DNA of 64,000 nt from Longibacter sp051155795 (GTDB taxonomy: Bacteria > Bacteroidota > Rhodothermia > Rhodothermales > Salinibacteraceae). The notes beneath the pieces were generated by a model that searched no databases, was not told the origin of the DNA, and was given only the letters and a program-made list of their open reading frames with translations. Positions 35,973-45,645 of the stretch are shown here, piece by piece; positions within the stretch are counted from its first letter, which is position 1; each line of letters starts with the position of its first letter. The DNA lies in NCBI RefSeq assembly GCF_051155795.1, contig NZ_DAXETW010000086.1, positions 72,540-136,539 of the forward strand, in the 5' to 3' direction. The translations under genes were made by a program, and so were the position numbers.

Positions 35973-37286
35973 TCAGTGAATGCGCTTAAGCACGTCGTGC
36001 TGTGCCTTCAGCGTGTGTTCGAGTTCCCTGTCGCCGTGCTCCGTCCCGAAGAAGTAGGCTTCGAACTGGGACGGTGCAAAGTAAACGCCTTCCTCCAGCA
36101 GTCCGTGAAAGTAGTTCGCGTATCGCTCTGCGTCAGTTGTTTTCGCCGTGGTCTGGTCGATCACCTTTTGATCGGTGAAAAAGAGGCAGCCCATCGCACC
36201 GACGCGCGTCTGATAATAGTCCAGTCCGAGGCGATCGAGCGTGTCCGCCATGCCGGCCTCCAGCGCGGCACCGTATTCCTCAAGCTCGTCGTAGAGGGAA
36301 TCGCCTTTCTCCTTGATCTTCGACAATACCGCGTGTCCGGCGCGCATCGCGAGCGGGTTGCCACTGAGCGTCCCGGCCTGGTAGACGGGCCCCACCGGAG
36401 AGACGTGATTCATGATTTCCTTCTTGCCACCGTACGCACCTACCGGGAGCCCGCCACCGATAATCTTTCCGAGACAGGTCATGTCGGGAATGACGCCATA
36501 GCGTTCCTGGGCGCCGCCCGGAGCGACGCGGAATCCGGTCATCACCTCGTCAAAGATTAGCACGATGCCGTGCTGGTCGCAGATCTCGCGCAGCCCTTCG
36601 AGGAATCCCGGCTCCGGGGGAATGCAGCCCATGTTGCCGGCGATCGGCTCCACGATAATGCAGGCGACATTCCCGTCGTGGGCTTCGACGAGGTCGCGAA
36701 CGTTGCCCACATCGTTATACTCGGCGAGAAGGGTGTCCCGGGCATTGCCGGCGGTAACGCCCGGCGAGTTCGGCTCACCGTGCGTCAGCGGGCCGCTGCC
36801 GGCCTCCATCAGGAAGAAGTCGCCGTGTCCGTGGTAGTTACCTTTGAACTTCACGATCTTATCCCGTCCCGTGTAGCCGCGCGCGACGCGGACCGCGCTC
36901 ATGGTCGCCTCCGTGCCGGAGTTGACCATCCGAACGGATTCGATCGACGGAACGAGATCGCACACGAGCTCGGCCACGTTGATCTCAATGCGCGTGGGAG
37001 CCCCGAACGATGTCGACGAGGTCGCCTGATCCTGCACCGCATGCACGACATCGGGATCCGCATGCCCGAAAATCATCGGCCCCCAGGAGCCGACGTAATC
37101 GACGTATTCGTTGCCGTCGACATCGGTCATGTACGCTCCCTGAGCGGATTCGATGAACAGCGGCGTACCACCGACGCTCTTGAACGCACGGGCTGGGGAA
37201 TTCACGCCCCCCGGAATGCTCTTCCGGGCTTCGTCGTAAAGGGTCTTGCTCGTACCGATATCGAGCTTCGGTGGAGCGATGTCCAT
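35973..37286 (-). CDS. hemL: Glutamate-1-semialdehyde 2,1-aminomutase
   Basis: 437 residues, a class III PLP aminotransferase that makes 5-aminolevulinate from glutamate-1-semialdehyde in the C5 haem pathway. Seen: SIPGGVNSPARAFKSVGG at the N-terminus, MVNSGTEATMSAVRVARGYTGR, FKGNYHGH, LIFDEVMTGFRV and the PLP-binding lysine K274 in CLGKIIGGGLPVGAYGG. Length is normal. It is the last gene of a minus-strand series with rluA, hemF, a ferrochelatase-like gene and a methyltransferase, and ends at a strong terminator. Confidence 0.96.
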   Translation of the reverse strand: MDIAPPKLDIGTSKTLYDEARKSIPGGVNSPARAFKSVGGTPLFIESAQGAYMTDVDGNEYVDYVGSWGPMIFGHADPDVVHAVQDQATSSTSFGAPTRIEINVAELVCDLVPSIESVRMVNSGTEATMSAVRVARGYTGRDKIVKFKGNYHGHGDFFLMEAGSGPLTHGEPNSPGVTAGNARDTLLAEYNDVGNVRDLVEAHDGNVACIIVEPIAGNMGCIPPEPGFLEGLREICDQHGIVLIFDEVMTGFRVAPGGAQERYGVIPDMTCLGKIIGGGLPVGAYGGKKEIMNHVSPVGPVYQAGTLSGNPLAMRAGHAVLSKIKEKGDSLYDELEEYGAALEAGMADTLDRLGLDYYQTRVGAMGCLFFTDQKVIDQTTAKTTDAERYANYFHGLLEEGVYFAPSQFEAYFFGTEHGDRELEHTLKAQHDVLKRIH

Positions 37287-37471
37287 ATGTTTCTTGACGT
37301 GCTGTGAGGATCGCTATGAACCGGGAACGATTACTTCAACGGTCAGTGCGGCGCCCGGTCACTGACCACCATCACCTTATCGTATGATCCAGCGGGGCGT
37401 GCGATCCCTGTCGCCGGGTATCGCACCCGCGATCGGTCGACGGTCCTGCAACATATCAGCGACCGGGCGAC

Positions 37472-38077
37472 CTACACGGGCGTGTTGGGATCGACGCGCC
37501 GAAAGATGGCCCGAACGCGAAATTCGCCCAGCTCTTTAACGATTTCCGGGGCCGATGCAACCGCCAGATTTGCGCGCTCCTGCTGCGCTTCCAGTGCTCG
37601 GATCGACACCGCATTCTCGTCCACGGCAGAAGGCATGTCTGTCGGCGCACCGTCACCGGCTGTCCGCTCCTGCTCATCCACGTCCTTCGCGGCTGCGGGA
37701 AACGTGACGTAGGTCCACCCGCCCGGTTTCAGCATGCGCCGGGCTTCCGACAAGAGGCGAAAGACATCGTCGTCGGAGTCGCCGAAGATCTCCCCGCGGT
37801 ACGCGATCACCCAGTCGAAGGCGTCTTCCGGATACTCCATTGCATCCAGCGTCGCGATCTGAACGCACGTTTCCGCGTCCTCCGGCCCGACAATCTCCGC
37901 CACCCGGTCCCGCGCTTTTGCCACCGCTTCCGGTCGGGGATCGCATCCGTGAACGGGGAATCCGAGGCGAAGAAGTGGTTCTGTATGTCTCCCCTCCTCG
38001 CAGCCGAGGTCGAGGATATAACTGTTGACGGGGACGGCCGCCATCGTTCGGAGGAGGTGATCCGACGGAGCATGCAT
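37472..38077 (-). CDS. Class I SAM-dependent methyltransferase
   Basis: 201 residues. The SAM-binding motif I is ILDLGCEEGRHTEPLL, followed by HGCDPRPEAVAKAR (motif II acidic residue), AFDWVIAYR and RRMLKPGGWTYVTFP. The substrate is unknown. The motif I reads LGCEEGRH, similar to SAM enzymes of the UbiE/tellurite type. It lies between the ferrochelatase-like gene (70-base gap) and hemL (185-base gap) in the haem cluster, so a role in tetrapyrrole or quinone metabolism is possible but not shown. Confidence 0.75.
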   Translation of the reverse strand: MHAPSDHLLRTMAAVPVNSYILDLGCEEGRHTEPLLRLGFPVHGCDPRPEAVAKARDRVAEIVGPEDAETCVQIATLDAMEYPEDAFDWVIAYRGEIFGDSDDDVFRLLSEARRMLKPGGWTYVTFPAAAKDVDEQERTAGDGAPTDMPSAVDENAVSIRALEAQQERANLAVASAPEIVKELGEFRVRAIFRRVDPNTPV

Positions 38078-38147
38078 GGTGACACGGACGAGTCTATTGC
38101 GACGAGAGAGCGCGAAGGAGCAGAAGACCGGCCGACGGCGGTCCGTC

Positions 38148-39497
38148 TCAGGAACCGAGGCTGGATTCGGTCGGGACGGGCGTCATCGGGATGGGTCGAC
38201 GGGTCGGACGCGGCGTTATGCGCTGCGGCGCGGTGTCTCCCCAGGCCCGGGCCAGCAGGTTGCCGCTGCAGGCAGGACACAGAACGGAGCGATCCTCGAC
38301 CGGCTCCGTCATGAGATCACGGAGTGGCGCCAGGGGATAGTCCGGCGGCGCACCGTCGCCCTGCACCCGGTAGCGGGACAGGCTGTCGGGAAGCCGGCAC
38401 TGAGAGACCACCGCCTCCGCCAGTGCCTCGATAAAGAGCGGATGTGTGTTGAGGCCGCTGGTCACCTCCACGTGGTCGACCCCCGCCTGGTTGAGGTGGT
38501 CCCGAAGGTCGATGTCGAGGTCAACGCACGTCTCGAGGCGGTCGGCCACGAACGATACCGGCACGATCAGGACCGCGCGGCACCCCTCCTCGACGAGACG
38601 GTCCGCCTCGCGTCGAACGGAAGGAGCAAGCGCAAGGGCCGGGCCGACCTCGGACTGAAACGCGATGCTAAAGCAGCGGTCCGTACCGCGGTGCTGCATG
38701 ACATGATCGACGGTCCGCGTGGCCAGGCAACACGAAGGGTCGCATCGCCGGTCGCGATCGCTCGGCGGGAGTCCCGTCGCGGTAAACAGAAGATGGATGT
38801 CCGGACGGACGGATTTCGGAAAGCGCTGCATCGCCTGATCGATCCGCTCGCTGACGGCTTGCACGAGCTTGGGGTTGGCGGCGTACTCATGGATCGCCGT
38901 TCGCGGCCACGCGGGGATGTGACCGGTCCGTTCCAGCGTCTCCCAGTAGCGAATCCAGGAGCGGGCACGGGCCGTGGCGTAATGCGGCGCCATCGGGAGC
39001 AGCACGATTCGATCCACGCCGTCGTCCTGCATCCGCCGCGCAGCGTCCTCGAAGCTTGGAGAGCCGTGTCGATGCGCGACATATGCCCGAAAGTCAACGC
39101 CGTCGGTGAACGCGCGATTGAGATGGCGCTCCAGTGCGCCGGACTGCTCCCCGGCAAGCTGTAGTAGCGGAGAGCGTCCCCCGATCACCTCATAGCGTTC
39201 GCGAACCGAGGAGGCGCGTAGGTTTGCCATGAGCCGGGCATACAGGTGGCGGACGAAGCCTCCCATGCCAAGATCCAGCCGGGCGGGATCCATGTAGAGG
39301 TCGTACAAGAATCGCGACACGTCGTCCAACGAGGACGGTCCTCCCGGACACAGACACACCACACCGATGGTGTCCCCGTCCGTCACCGGGATAGGCGCGG
39401 GAGATGACGGGACACCGGGAATCGCCGGCGCGGAGGTCGAGTGGTAGGCTACGTACTCACGAGCATTCATTCGGTCGGAGGCTTTCCGGACGGGCAA
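38148..39497 (-). CDS. Divergent ferrochelatase-like protein lacking the catalytic histidine
   Basis: 449 residues (start at 39497, or 39470). The fold is that of ferrochelatase: VVCLCPGGPSSLDDVSRFLYDLYMDP, YEVIGGRSPLLQLAGEQ, IVLLPMAPHYATARARS, IAFQSEVGPALALAP and VLIVPVSFVADRLETCVDLDID. But the active-site His of the F-S-A-H-G-L-P motif is Thr (FTATGLPP, T241), the MRYWxP region reads HRHGSP, and the His before the conserved Glu of the S-D-H-x-E-T motif is Arg (R320; E322 kept). It also has extra cysteines (CDPSCC near 252-257 and CPAC near the C-terminus), which could hold an Fe-S cluster as in some ferrochelatases. Placed between hemF and hemL, yet it may not insert iron by the standard mechanism. 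Confidence 0.75.
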   Translation of the reverse strand: MPVRKASDRMNAREYVAYHSTSAPAIPGVPSSPAPIPVTDGDTIGVVCLCPGGPSSLDDVSRFLYDLYMDPARLDLGMGGFVRHLYARLMANLRASSVRERYEVIGGRSPLLQLAGEQSGALERHLNRAFTDGVDFRAYVAHRHGSPSFEDAARRMQDDGVDRIVLLPMAPHYATARARSWIRYWETLERTGHIPAWPRTAIHEYAANPKLVQAVSERIDQAMQRFPKSVRPDIHLLFTATGLPPSDRDRRCDPSCCLATRTVDHVMQHRGTDRCFSIAFQSEVGPALALAPSVRREADRLVEEGCRAVLIVPVSFVADRLETCVDLDIDLRDHLNQAGVDHVEVTSGLNTHPLFIEALAEAVVSQCRLPDSLSRYRVQGDGAPPDYPLAPLRDLMTEPVEDRSVLCPACSGNLLARAWGDTAPQRITPRPTRRPIPMTPVPTESSLGS

Positions 39498-39639
39498 AGG
39501 GCCCTGGTCGGGTTACGTATTAAGCACCAGATCGCCGTTTTCCGTTCCTCAGGGGCGTTGAACTTTCCCCCAAAAGGATGTGTGCATTTCGTGCCCGAAT
39601 GAAATAATTGGTTTGAACATACAGAACGATAGGTGTAGA

Positions 39640-40641
39640 TCACGAGGACGTTTGCCCGTCGCCTTCACTTGCAGGCACGTCGTCGGGATCTACCGCAAAC
39701 CAGTCCCGCGGCGTGAAGAACCACTGGGCACGTTCCTCCTTGCTCCCCGGGTCCGGGTGCCAATCATACCTCCACTGGACGCTTCGTGGCAGGCTCATCA
39801 GAATACTCTCCGTCCGGCCTCGCGTCTCGATCCCGAACTTGGTTCCGCGATCGAAGAGCAGGTTGAACTCCACATACCGTCCGCGCCGAACCTCCTGGTA
39901 CGTTCGCTCCGTCTCCCCGTACGACCGGTCTTTGTGACGCTCCACGATGGGAACGTAGCTGTCGAGAAATCGCCGTCCAGCCTCGCGGCTGAAGAAGAAC
40001 GTCCCTTCCGGGTCGTCCCGAAGGTAGTCGTAAAAGATCCCGCCGACGCCTCGTGCCTCCTCCCGGTGCGGCAGGTAGAAATATTCGTCGCACTGCTCCT
40101 TAAAGTCCCGGTAGTCCGCCACGTCGTGCCGATCACAGACCTCCTTCCACACGCGATGAAAGTGCCGGGCGTCCTGGAGCGCCGGATAATACGGCGTCAG
40201 ATCGGCACCACCCCCGAACCACTGATCATCCGGGTCCATCAGATCGTCGCCGAGTGCGAAGTAGCGGAAATTGGCGTGGACTGTAGGCACCCAGGGCGAG
40301 CGCGGGTGGATCACGAGGGAAAGGCCGGTTGCGAAGAACGGCTTCGGCTCAACGCCGAACGCCTCAACCATCCGCTCCGGTAACTCGCCGTGCACAGCCG
40401 ACGTATTGACGCCTCCCTTCTCGAACACCTTCCCGTCGTCGAACACCGCCGTCAGCCCGCCCCCGCCCCCGTCGCGCTCCCAGTTGTCGAGCCGAAACGA
40501 GGTCGAGTCGTCGATCGCTTCCAGTTTCTTGACGATACGAAGCTGCAACGCCTCGACAAACCGCTGCATTCGATGCGCCATGGGAATGTCGGTGCGCGGT
40601 TCCTGGCGAAGCTTGTCAACGCGCTCAAAGGAGTCAGCCAT
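39640..40641 (-). CDS. hemF: Oxygen-dependent coproporphyrinogen III oxidase
   Basis: About 333 residues from ATG 40641. It decarboxylates coproporphyrinogen III to protoporphyrinogen IX with O2. Seen: WERDGGGGGLTAVFDDGKVFEKGGVNTSAVHG, FFATGLSLVIHPRSPWVPTVHANFRYF, WFGGGADLTPYYP, CDEYFYLPHREEARGVGGIFYDY and GRYVEFNLLFDRGTKFGIETRGRTESILMSLP. The full motif set indicates an active enzyme and an aerobic organism. The in-frame upstream ATG at 40740 overlaps rluA and is rejected. rluA precedes by 73 bases on the same strand. Confidence 0.96.
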   Translation of the reverse strand: MADSFERVDKLRQEPRTDIPMAHRMQRFVEALQLRIVKKLEAIDDSTSFRLDNWERDGGGGGLTAVFDDGKVFEKGGVNTSAVHGELPERMVEAFGVEPKPFFATGLSLVIHPRSPWVPTVHANFRYFALGDDLMDPDDQWFGGGADLTPYYPALQDARHFHRVWKEVCDRHDVADYRDFKEQCDEYFYLPHREEARGVGGIFYDYLRDDPEGTFFFSREAGRRFLDSYVPIVERHKDRSYGETERTYQEVRRGRYVEFNLLFDRGTKFGIETRGRTESILMSLPRSVQWRYDWHPDPGSKEERAQWFFTPRDWFAVDPDDVPASEGDGQTSS

Positions 40642-40714
40642 AAAGGACTGCGGGATGGTTGGAATGGAAAAGGAAAGGGACGCCGGCCACGCGCCGAACC
40701 GGGATGCATATTTC

Positions 40715-41431
40715 TCACGAGCCCTGCATCGCACCGGCAATGCCCTCGAGCTGCTCCGACGTCAACACGCGGTGCCACGTAGCGGGCGGAGAAGCCGTAA
40801 ACGTCATCATTCGATAGGTAGATGGATGTTCGACGCGTAACAGTACCTGATGCAGGGCCAGATTCCGGCCATCGAGCTCCCGCTGTCCACCATGACGAAG
40901 GTCCCCGATAATCGGGAAACCTTCGTCGGAAAGTTGAAGTCGGATCTGGTGGGGACGGCCGGTCTCCAGGTGCACCTGCACGACCGACGCATCTGCGCCA
41001 GGAGCCAGCGCCTGCCAGCGCAGGACCGCGCGCTTGCCGTCTGGATCGTCGGGTCCTACAATCATCGGCTCACGCCCCTTTTTCGCGATGAAATGGACAC
41101 ACGTGCCCATCCCCTTCATTTCTCCTTCTACGACGGCGAGGTATCGCTTCTCGGCAAACCGTTCTCGAAACTGTCGGCTCAGTTCGCGTGCGGCGTCGGA
41201 TGTACGCCCGAGCACCATGACCCCGGACGCGGGTCGGTCCAGACGATGGACAAGTCCGACGAAGGGCTCCGACACTGCGTTTCGATGCTCATGCAACCAC
41301 TCCTTCGTAACGGCAGCGACATCCGGATCCCCTGTCCGATCCGCCTGCGAGAGCATCCCGGCCGGCTTGTCGACGGCGATCAGTGCGTCATCGCAGTGCA
41401 GTACACGCAAGTCCGTCGGGATGTCGGTCAT
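40715..41431 (-). CDS. RluA-family RNA pseudouridine synthase
   Basis: About 238 residues from ATG 41431; the frame continues upstream but the conserved start of the catalytic domain (LRVLHCDDALIAVDKPAGMLS) follows closely here. The catalytic Asp is in VHRLDRPASGVMVLGRTS, and the C-terminal GRPHQIRLQLSDEGFPIIGDL is family-typical. No S4 domain is present, so it resembles RluA/TruC-type short enzymes acting on rRNA or tRNA uridines. Exact target unknown. It heads the minus-strand haem gene series, which may be coincidental. Confidence 0.88.
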   Translation of the reverse strand: MTDIPTDLRVLHCDDALIAVDKPAGMLSQADRTGDPDVAAVTKEWLHEHRNAVSEPFVGLVHRLDRPASGVMVLGRTSDAARELSRQFRERFAEKRYLAVVEGEMKGMGTCVHFIAKKGREPMIVGPDDPDGKRAVLRWQALAPGADASVVQVHLETGRPHQIRLQLSDEGFPIIGDLRHGGQRELDGRNLALHQVLLRVEHPSTYRMMTFTASPPATWHRVLTSEQLEGIAGAMQGS

Positions 41432-41773
41432 AGTCAGGTGCGAGGCAAAAGGACGCTGTATCGACCGTACGATCCTCTTCGAGAAGCGTTCTGGGAGGCG
41501 CATGCCCGATAGTCGCATGTCCACGCGGTCGGAGAACGGAACGATCCGGCGGCGACCGCTTTGCGGGGAAGCTTCCGTATCGATCTGAGGAAATGGGCCT
41601 CCCGCCGATAAGAAGCTCACCGCACCACCTCTTTTCTCGGCGCCGATCGAACGATAGGATCCGCCTCGTTTTTCTTCCCCATCCCGTCGATTATGCTCCC
41701 TCGTCCGGTCACGGAGAGTTTCGACAGGGCCGTCTCACAAGCAGGCCCGCTCGCTGGTCATTCAGGGATCGTA
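41432..41773. other. Intergenic region upstream of rluA
   Basis: About 340 bases. The only frames are extensions of flanking genes or shadows. No repeat, RNA or clear promoter seen. Confidence 0.3.
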
Positions 41774-42481
41774 TCACTCGTCGCTCATCTCCTTCTGAAT
41801 GTCGGCCCCGCCTGTCTGTAGGCCGCGGAGAACAGCCATCGCATCTCGGACGCGCTCTTTCGGGACGAGGAGATGATCGTGGTACGTGGCGGAAACGACA
41901 TTGACGGCGATGCCCTGCTCGGAGAGCGCGAACGTTAGCACAGCAAGGAAGCCGATGGCCGTCAGGCTCGAGTGAACGGTCAGCGTGATGCCTCGGAAGA
42001 CGGCATCGTAGGACCACTCTGCCGCATCGGCCACGCTTCGTTCGACGATCCAGGATTCGCCCTCGTCCTCACGGAAGGTCCCCAGAGGCTCCGCCTCCGT
42101 GAACGCATCCGGCCATTCCTCGCGATCGTCCGGCACCGTGATGTACACGTACTCAGCCTCCAGAACGACGGGGTCCATCTTCGACAGCAGCTCTCCGAGA
42201 TCCGCCGTGCCCCGCGACGTAAGCGCCTCGGCCGCCTCGGCGAGGGATTCGGCGAGCGGGTCGGGCGCAACCGCCCCCTCACGGTCTTCGTCAGCTCCCG
42301 GCTCGGGCGCGTCCTGCGCGGGCACCAGCGCCCCGGAGACGAAGAACGCGCCGGCGATAGCGAGCAGCACCCACGGTTCGACCGGGGCCTGCCAGATATC
42401 GAGAATGCGAAGGGCACCAAGCAGAAGAGCGGTCACTCCCGCGCCGGTGAGGGCCGCACGAGCGATGTCGAGAATCTGCAT
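41774..42481 (-). CDS. ACT-domain protein (DUF2241-like) with two N-terminal membrane helices
   Basis: 235 residues. Helices near 10-29 (ALTGAGVTALLLGALRILDIW) and 37-54 (PWVLLAIAGAFFVSGALVPA) are followed by an acidic linker and, from about residue 95, the two-part ACT module: GELLSKMDPVVLEAEYVYITVP, then ITLTVHSSLTAIGFLAVLTFALSEQGIAVNVVSATYHDHLLVP. The soluble members of this ACT family (GETDLxxLLxxMxP ... VHSSLEAVG ... NVVAGxxHDHLFVP) have no membrane part, so the fusion is unusual; the frame is continuous with no internal start before the ACT part. Ligand probably an amino acid. Stands upstream of rluA by 342 bases. Confidence 0.7.
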   Translation of the reverse strand: MQILDIARAALTGAGVTALLLGALRILDIWQAPVEPWVLLAIAGAFFVSGALVPAQDAPEPGADEDREGAVAPDPLAESLAEAAEALTSRGTADLGELLSKMDPVVLEAEYVYITVPDDREEWPDAFTEAEPLGTFREDEGESWIVERSVADAAEWSYDAVFRGITLTVHSSLTAIGFLAVLTFALSEQGIAVNVVSATYHDHLLVPKERVRDAMAVLRGLQTGGADIQKEMSDE

Positions 42482-42977
42482 GATCGGGGGTGTACTGAGA
42501 GAAAATGCCGAAGACGCCACCGTAGCGAGCACGTAGCTATCAGAGCGGACCGGCAAGGCAAGCCTGCACCGACGATCCGGTCCGACCAACCCGTCATTGA
42601 GTCCATCGTTTCCGCTCACCTTTCCGCCAACAGATGTGACAACGTGGCAGGATATTATGTGCCGCCTGTGCTGGCTTGATTCTTGACCTACAGGGTCGGC
42701 GCGTTCGAGCGCCAATTCTGCGATCAGTCGGGACTGTTCGTCTCTTCCGGCGGCCGGGCGTCGAGCGCCAGACCCGTTGTGCCGGGCAGATCCCGTGAAG
42801 CATCGCTGGACGTAAGCGAGTGCCGGAACGAATGCAACCACCGACCGGTGGTGTGCTTTTCCCGGACGGCGACAGTTGTGATGATCGCGCCCTTCCGCGG
42901 TGAGGACGAACGACCGTGCGATCACCGTCCTCTCCTCTGGATTTCCTGACTTCTGATTGTGACTGAATTTCCGATAT
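42482..42977. other. Intergenic region before lon
   Basis: About 500 bases without a supported gene; frames are Arg-rich shadows. It should contain the lon promoter. No CIRCE or other heat-shock operator recognised. Confidence 0.3.
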
Positions 42978-45500
42978 ATGAACGAGAACGAACTGTTCGA
43001 TCTACTCGAAGACGACGAGGGACCGAGCGACCTCGAGCAGCAGATCCCCCTGCCGACGCCCGACGAAGAGGTCATGATGAAGCAGTCGGAGGTCCCGGAT
43101 GAACTACCGATTCTCGTCCTTCGAAATACGGTGCTGTTCCCTGGGGTCGTCCTCCCGATCACCGTCGGTCGGGACACGTCGCTGCAGCTGGTGCGCGAGG
43201 CGTTCGAGGACGACCGGCTCATCGGTGTGGTGGCACAGAAGTCGGCCGATATCGACAAGCCGGACCCGAAGGACCTCTACTCGGTCGGCACCGTCGCCGA
43301 GATCCTTAAGCTGATCAAGATGCCGGACGGATCGCGTTCGATCGTGATTCAGGGAAAACGTCGAATCGGGATCGACGAGTACACGCAGCAAGAACCCTAC
43401 TTCCGCGCCGCGGTGAACGCGCTCGACAGCGAGACCGAGGTCGAGAACGTGGAAATCCAGGCGCGCATCCGCTCGATCAAGGAACTGGCGATCCAGATCG
43501 TTCACAAGGCGCCGAACCTGCCCAGCGAGGCAGCCGACGCCATCGAGAACATCGAGTCGCCGGCGTTCCTGATCCACTTCATCGCATCGAACCTGCAGGC
43601 GGACGTCAACCGCAAGCAGGACATTCTCGGGGCGAACGACCTCATCGAGCGCGCCGATCTGGTCCTGACGCAGCTTCAAGAAGAGCTCCAGGTGCTGGAG
43701 CTATCGGAGGAGATCCGGACGCGCGTTCGCTCCGATGTGGATGAGCAGCAGCGGGAGTACCTGTTGCGACAGCAACTCAAGGCGATTCAGGAGGAACTGG
43801 GCGACGGCGAAGGGGATGCCGAGATTCAGGAACTCCGCAAGCGCGCCCGCAAGAAAGACCTCCCGGACGAAGCCCGCGAGACGCTCGACCGAGAGCTCGA
43901 CCGCTTAGCCCGCACGAATCCCGCCGCTCCCGACTACGCCGTCACGCGCAACTACGTCGACTGGATTCTCGATCTCCCCTGGGCGACGTATTCTGAGGAC
44001 CAGCTCGACATCTCTCACGCCGAGACCGTTCTCGACGAAGACCATTACGGCCTCCAGGATGTGAAAGAACGCATCCTCGAGTACCTGGCGGTTCTGAAGC
44101 TGAAAGGCGATATGAAGGCGCCGATTCTATGCCTGCATGGACCGCCCGGCGTCGGTAAAACCAGCCTCGGGCAGAGCATCGCCCGCGCACTGGACCGCGA
44201 GTTTGTGCGGATGAGCCTGGGCGGCGTCCGCGACGAGGCGGAGATTCGCGGCCACCGGCGGACGTACGTCGGAGCCCTCCCCGGCCGCATCCTTCAAGGA
44301 CTGAAGAAGGCCGGCACCAACAACCCGGTGTTCATGCTCGACGAGGTCGACAAGCTCGATTCGGGCTTCCGCGGCGACCCCTCGTCAGCCCTGCTCGAGG
44401 TTTTGGACCCGGAGCAAAATGACCAGTTCAACGACCACTACCTGGAGCTGGACTACGACCTGTCCAAGGTCCTTTTCGTGGCGACGGCCAATTACATCGA
44501 CCGGATCCCCGCCCCCCTCCGCGACCGGATGGAGATGATCGAGATCACGGGGTACACCCAGAACGAGAAGCTCCAGATCGCGAAGCAATACCTGGTTCCC
44601 CGCCAGATCGAACGAAACGGCCTGAACAAAGAGACGATCGGATTCGAAGACGATGCCGTCAGCCTTATGATCGACGGCTACACCCGCGAGTCCGGCGTGC
44701 GGCAGCTCGAGCGGACGATTGGATCCGTCGCGCGAGGCGTGGCGAAGAAGGTCGCCGTAGACGATTCGTTCGATGCCTCCGTCGCGCCCGATGATCTGGA
44801 GGAGTACCTCGGCGCGCGCAAGTATTTTTCCGAAGTGGCCGAGCGAACGGAGGTGCCGGGCGTGGCCACGGGCCTTGCCTGGACTCCAACCGGGGGCGAC
44901 ATCCTGTTCATCGAGGCCTCGCTTTCGAAGGGGCAGGGACGCATGACCCTCACCGGCCAGCTCGGCGATGTGATGAAGGAATCCGGGCAGGCGGCGCTCT
45001 CCTACGTCAAGGCACGGGCGGACGAGCTCGGCATTCCGCAGGACGCCTTTCGCTACTGGGATCTCCACGTCCACGTCCCGGCCGGTGCTGTACCCAAAGA
45101 CGGCCCGTCCGCCGGAATCACGATGATGTCGGCCCTCGTGTCGGCCTACACGCAGCGCCGCGTGAAGCACACCGTGGCGATGACGGGTGAAATCACGCTA
45201 CGGGGACTCGTCCTGCCCGTCGGAGGCATCAAGGAGAAAGTGCTGGCGGCCAAGCGTGCCGGCATTCAGCAGGTGATTCTCCCGAAGAAGAACGAGAAAG
45301 ATGTCAAGGAGATCACCGGAGAAGCGCTGGACGGTATTGAGGTGACCTACGTGGAGCGCGTGGATCAGGTTATCGATCTCGTGCTGGAGGAGGGTCAGAT
45401 CGAGGACCCGGCGGAATTCTTCCGCCTCCCGGAGTCGGAGAAGAAGATCATCCAGCAGAATGACCGCAGCGGCGTGATGGAAGAGCCGTCGGTGAACTGA
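42978..45500 (+). CDS. lon: ATP-dependent protease Lon
   Basis: 840 residues, full length for a LonA. N-terminal substrate domain starts LPILVLRNTVLFPGVVLPITVGR; AAA+ Walker A GPPGVGKT at 388-395; Walker B region VFMLDEVDKL; protease domain with catalytic dyad S711 (KDGPSAGITM) and K754 (GGIKEKVLAAKRAGI). It degrades misfolded and regulatory proteins in the cytoplasm. A short acidic tail precedes. Transcribed alone; an unusually long hairpin follows the stop. Confidence 0.97.
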   Translation: MNENELFDLLEDDEGPSDLEQQIPLPTPDEEVMMKQSEVPDELPILVLRNTVLFPGVVLPITVGRDTSLQLVREAFEDDRLIGVVAQKSADIDKPDPKDLYSVGTVAEILKLIKMPDGSRSIVIQGKRRIGIDEYTQQEPYFRAAVNALDSETEVENVEIQARIRSIKELAIQIVHKAPNLPSEAADAIENIESPAFLIHFIASNLQADVNRKQDILGANDLIERADLVLTQLQEELQVLELSEEIRTRVRSDVDEQQREYLLRQQLKAIQEELGDGEGDAEIQELRKRARKKDLPDEARETLDRELDRLARTNPAAPDYAVTRNYVDWILDLPWATYSEDQLDISHAETVLDEDHYGLQDVKERILEYLAVLKLKGDMKAPILCLHGPPGVGKTSLGQSIARALDREFVRMSLGGVRDEAEIRGHRRTYVGALPGRILQGLKKAGTNNPVFMLDEVDKLDSGFRGDPSSALLEVLDPEQNDQFNDHYLELDYDLSKVLFVATANYIDRIPAPLRDRMEMIEITGYTQNEKLQIAKQYLVPRQIERNGLNKETIGFEDDAVSLMIDGYTRESGVRQLERTIGSVARGVAKKVAVDDSFDASVAPDDLEEYLGARKYFSEVAERTEVPGVATGLAWTPTGGDILFIEASLSKGQGRMTLTGQLGDVMKESGQAALSYVKARADELGIPQDAFRYWDLHVHVPAGAVPKDGPSAGITMMSALVSAYTQRRVKHTVAMTGEITLRGLVLPVGGIKEKVLAAKRAGIQQVILPKKNEKDVKEITGEALDGIEVTYVERVDQVIDLVLEEGQIEDPAEFFRLPESEKKIIQQNDRSGVMEEPSVN

Positions 45501-45541
45501 CGGCGATTGTAGCCAACGCGGCGCATCGGTGTAGCATTGCG

Positions 45542-45576
45542 ACGCCCCGGCAGCCAGAATGGCTCTGCCGGGGCGT
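45542..45576 (+). terminator. Long hairpin after lon, probable terminator
   Basis: ACGCCCCGGCAG (45542-45553) pairs perfectly with CTGCCGGGGCGT (45565-45576), with further AGCC/GGCT pairing in the loop. There is no T run, so termination would depend on stem strength; it may also act on the convergent minus-strand genes. Confidence 0.6.
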
Positions 45577-45645
45577 TGCTGTATCCGTCGGGATCGTGCG
45601 TCGCGCTGCCTGACCTGGCCGCGTGACGCGCGGTCGCATGCTCTG

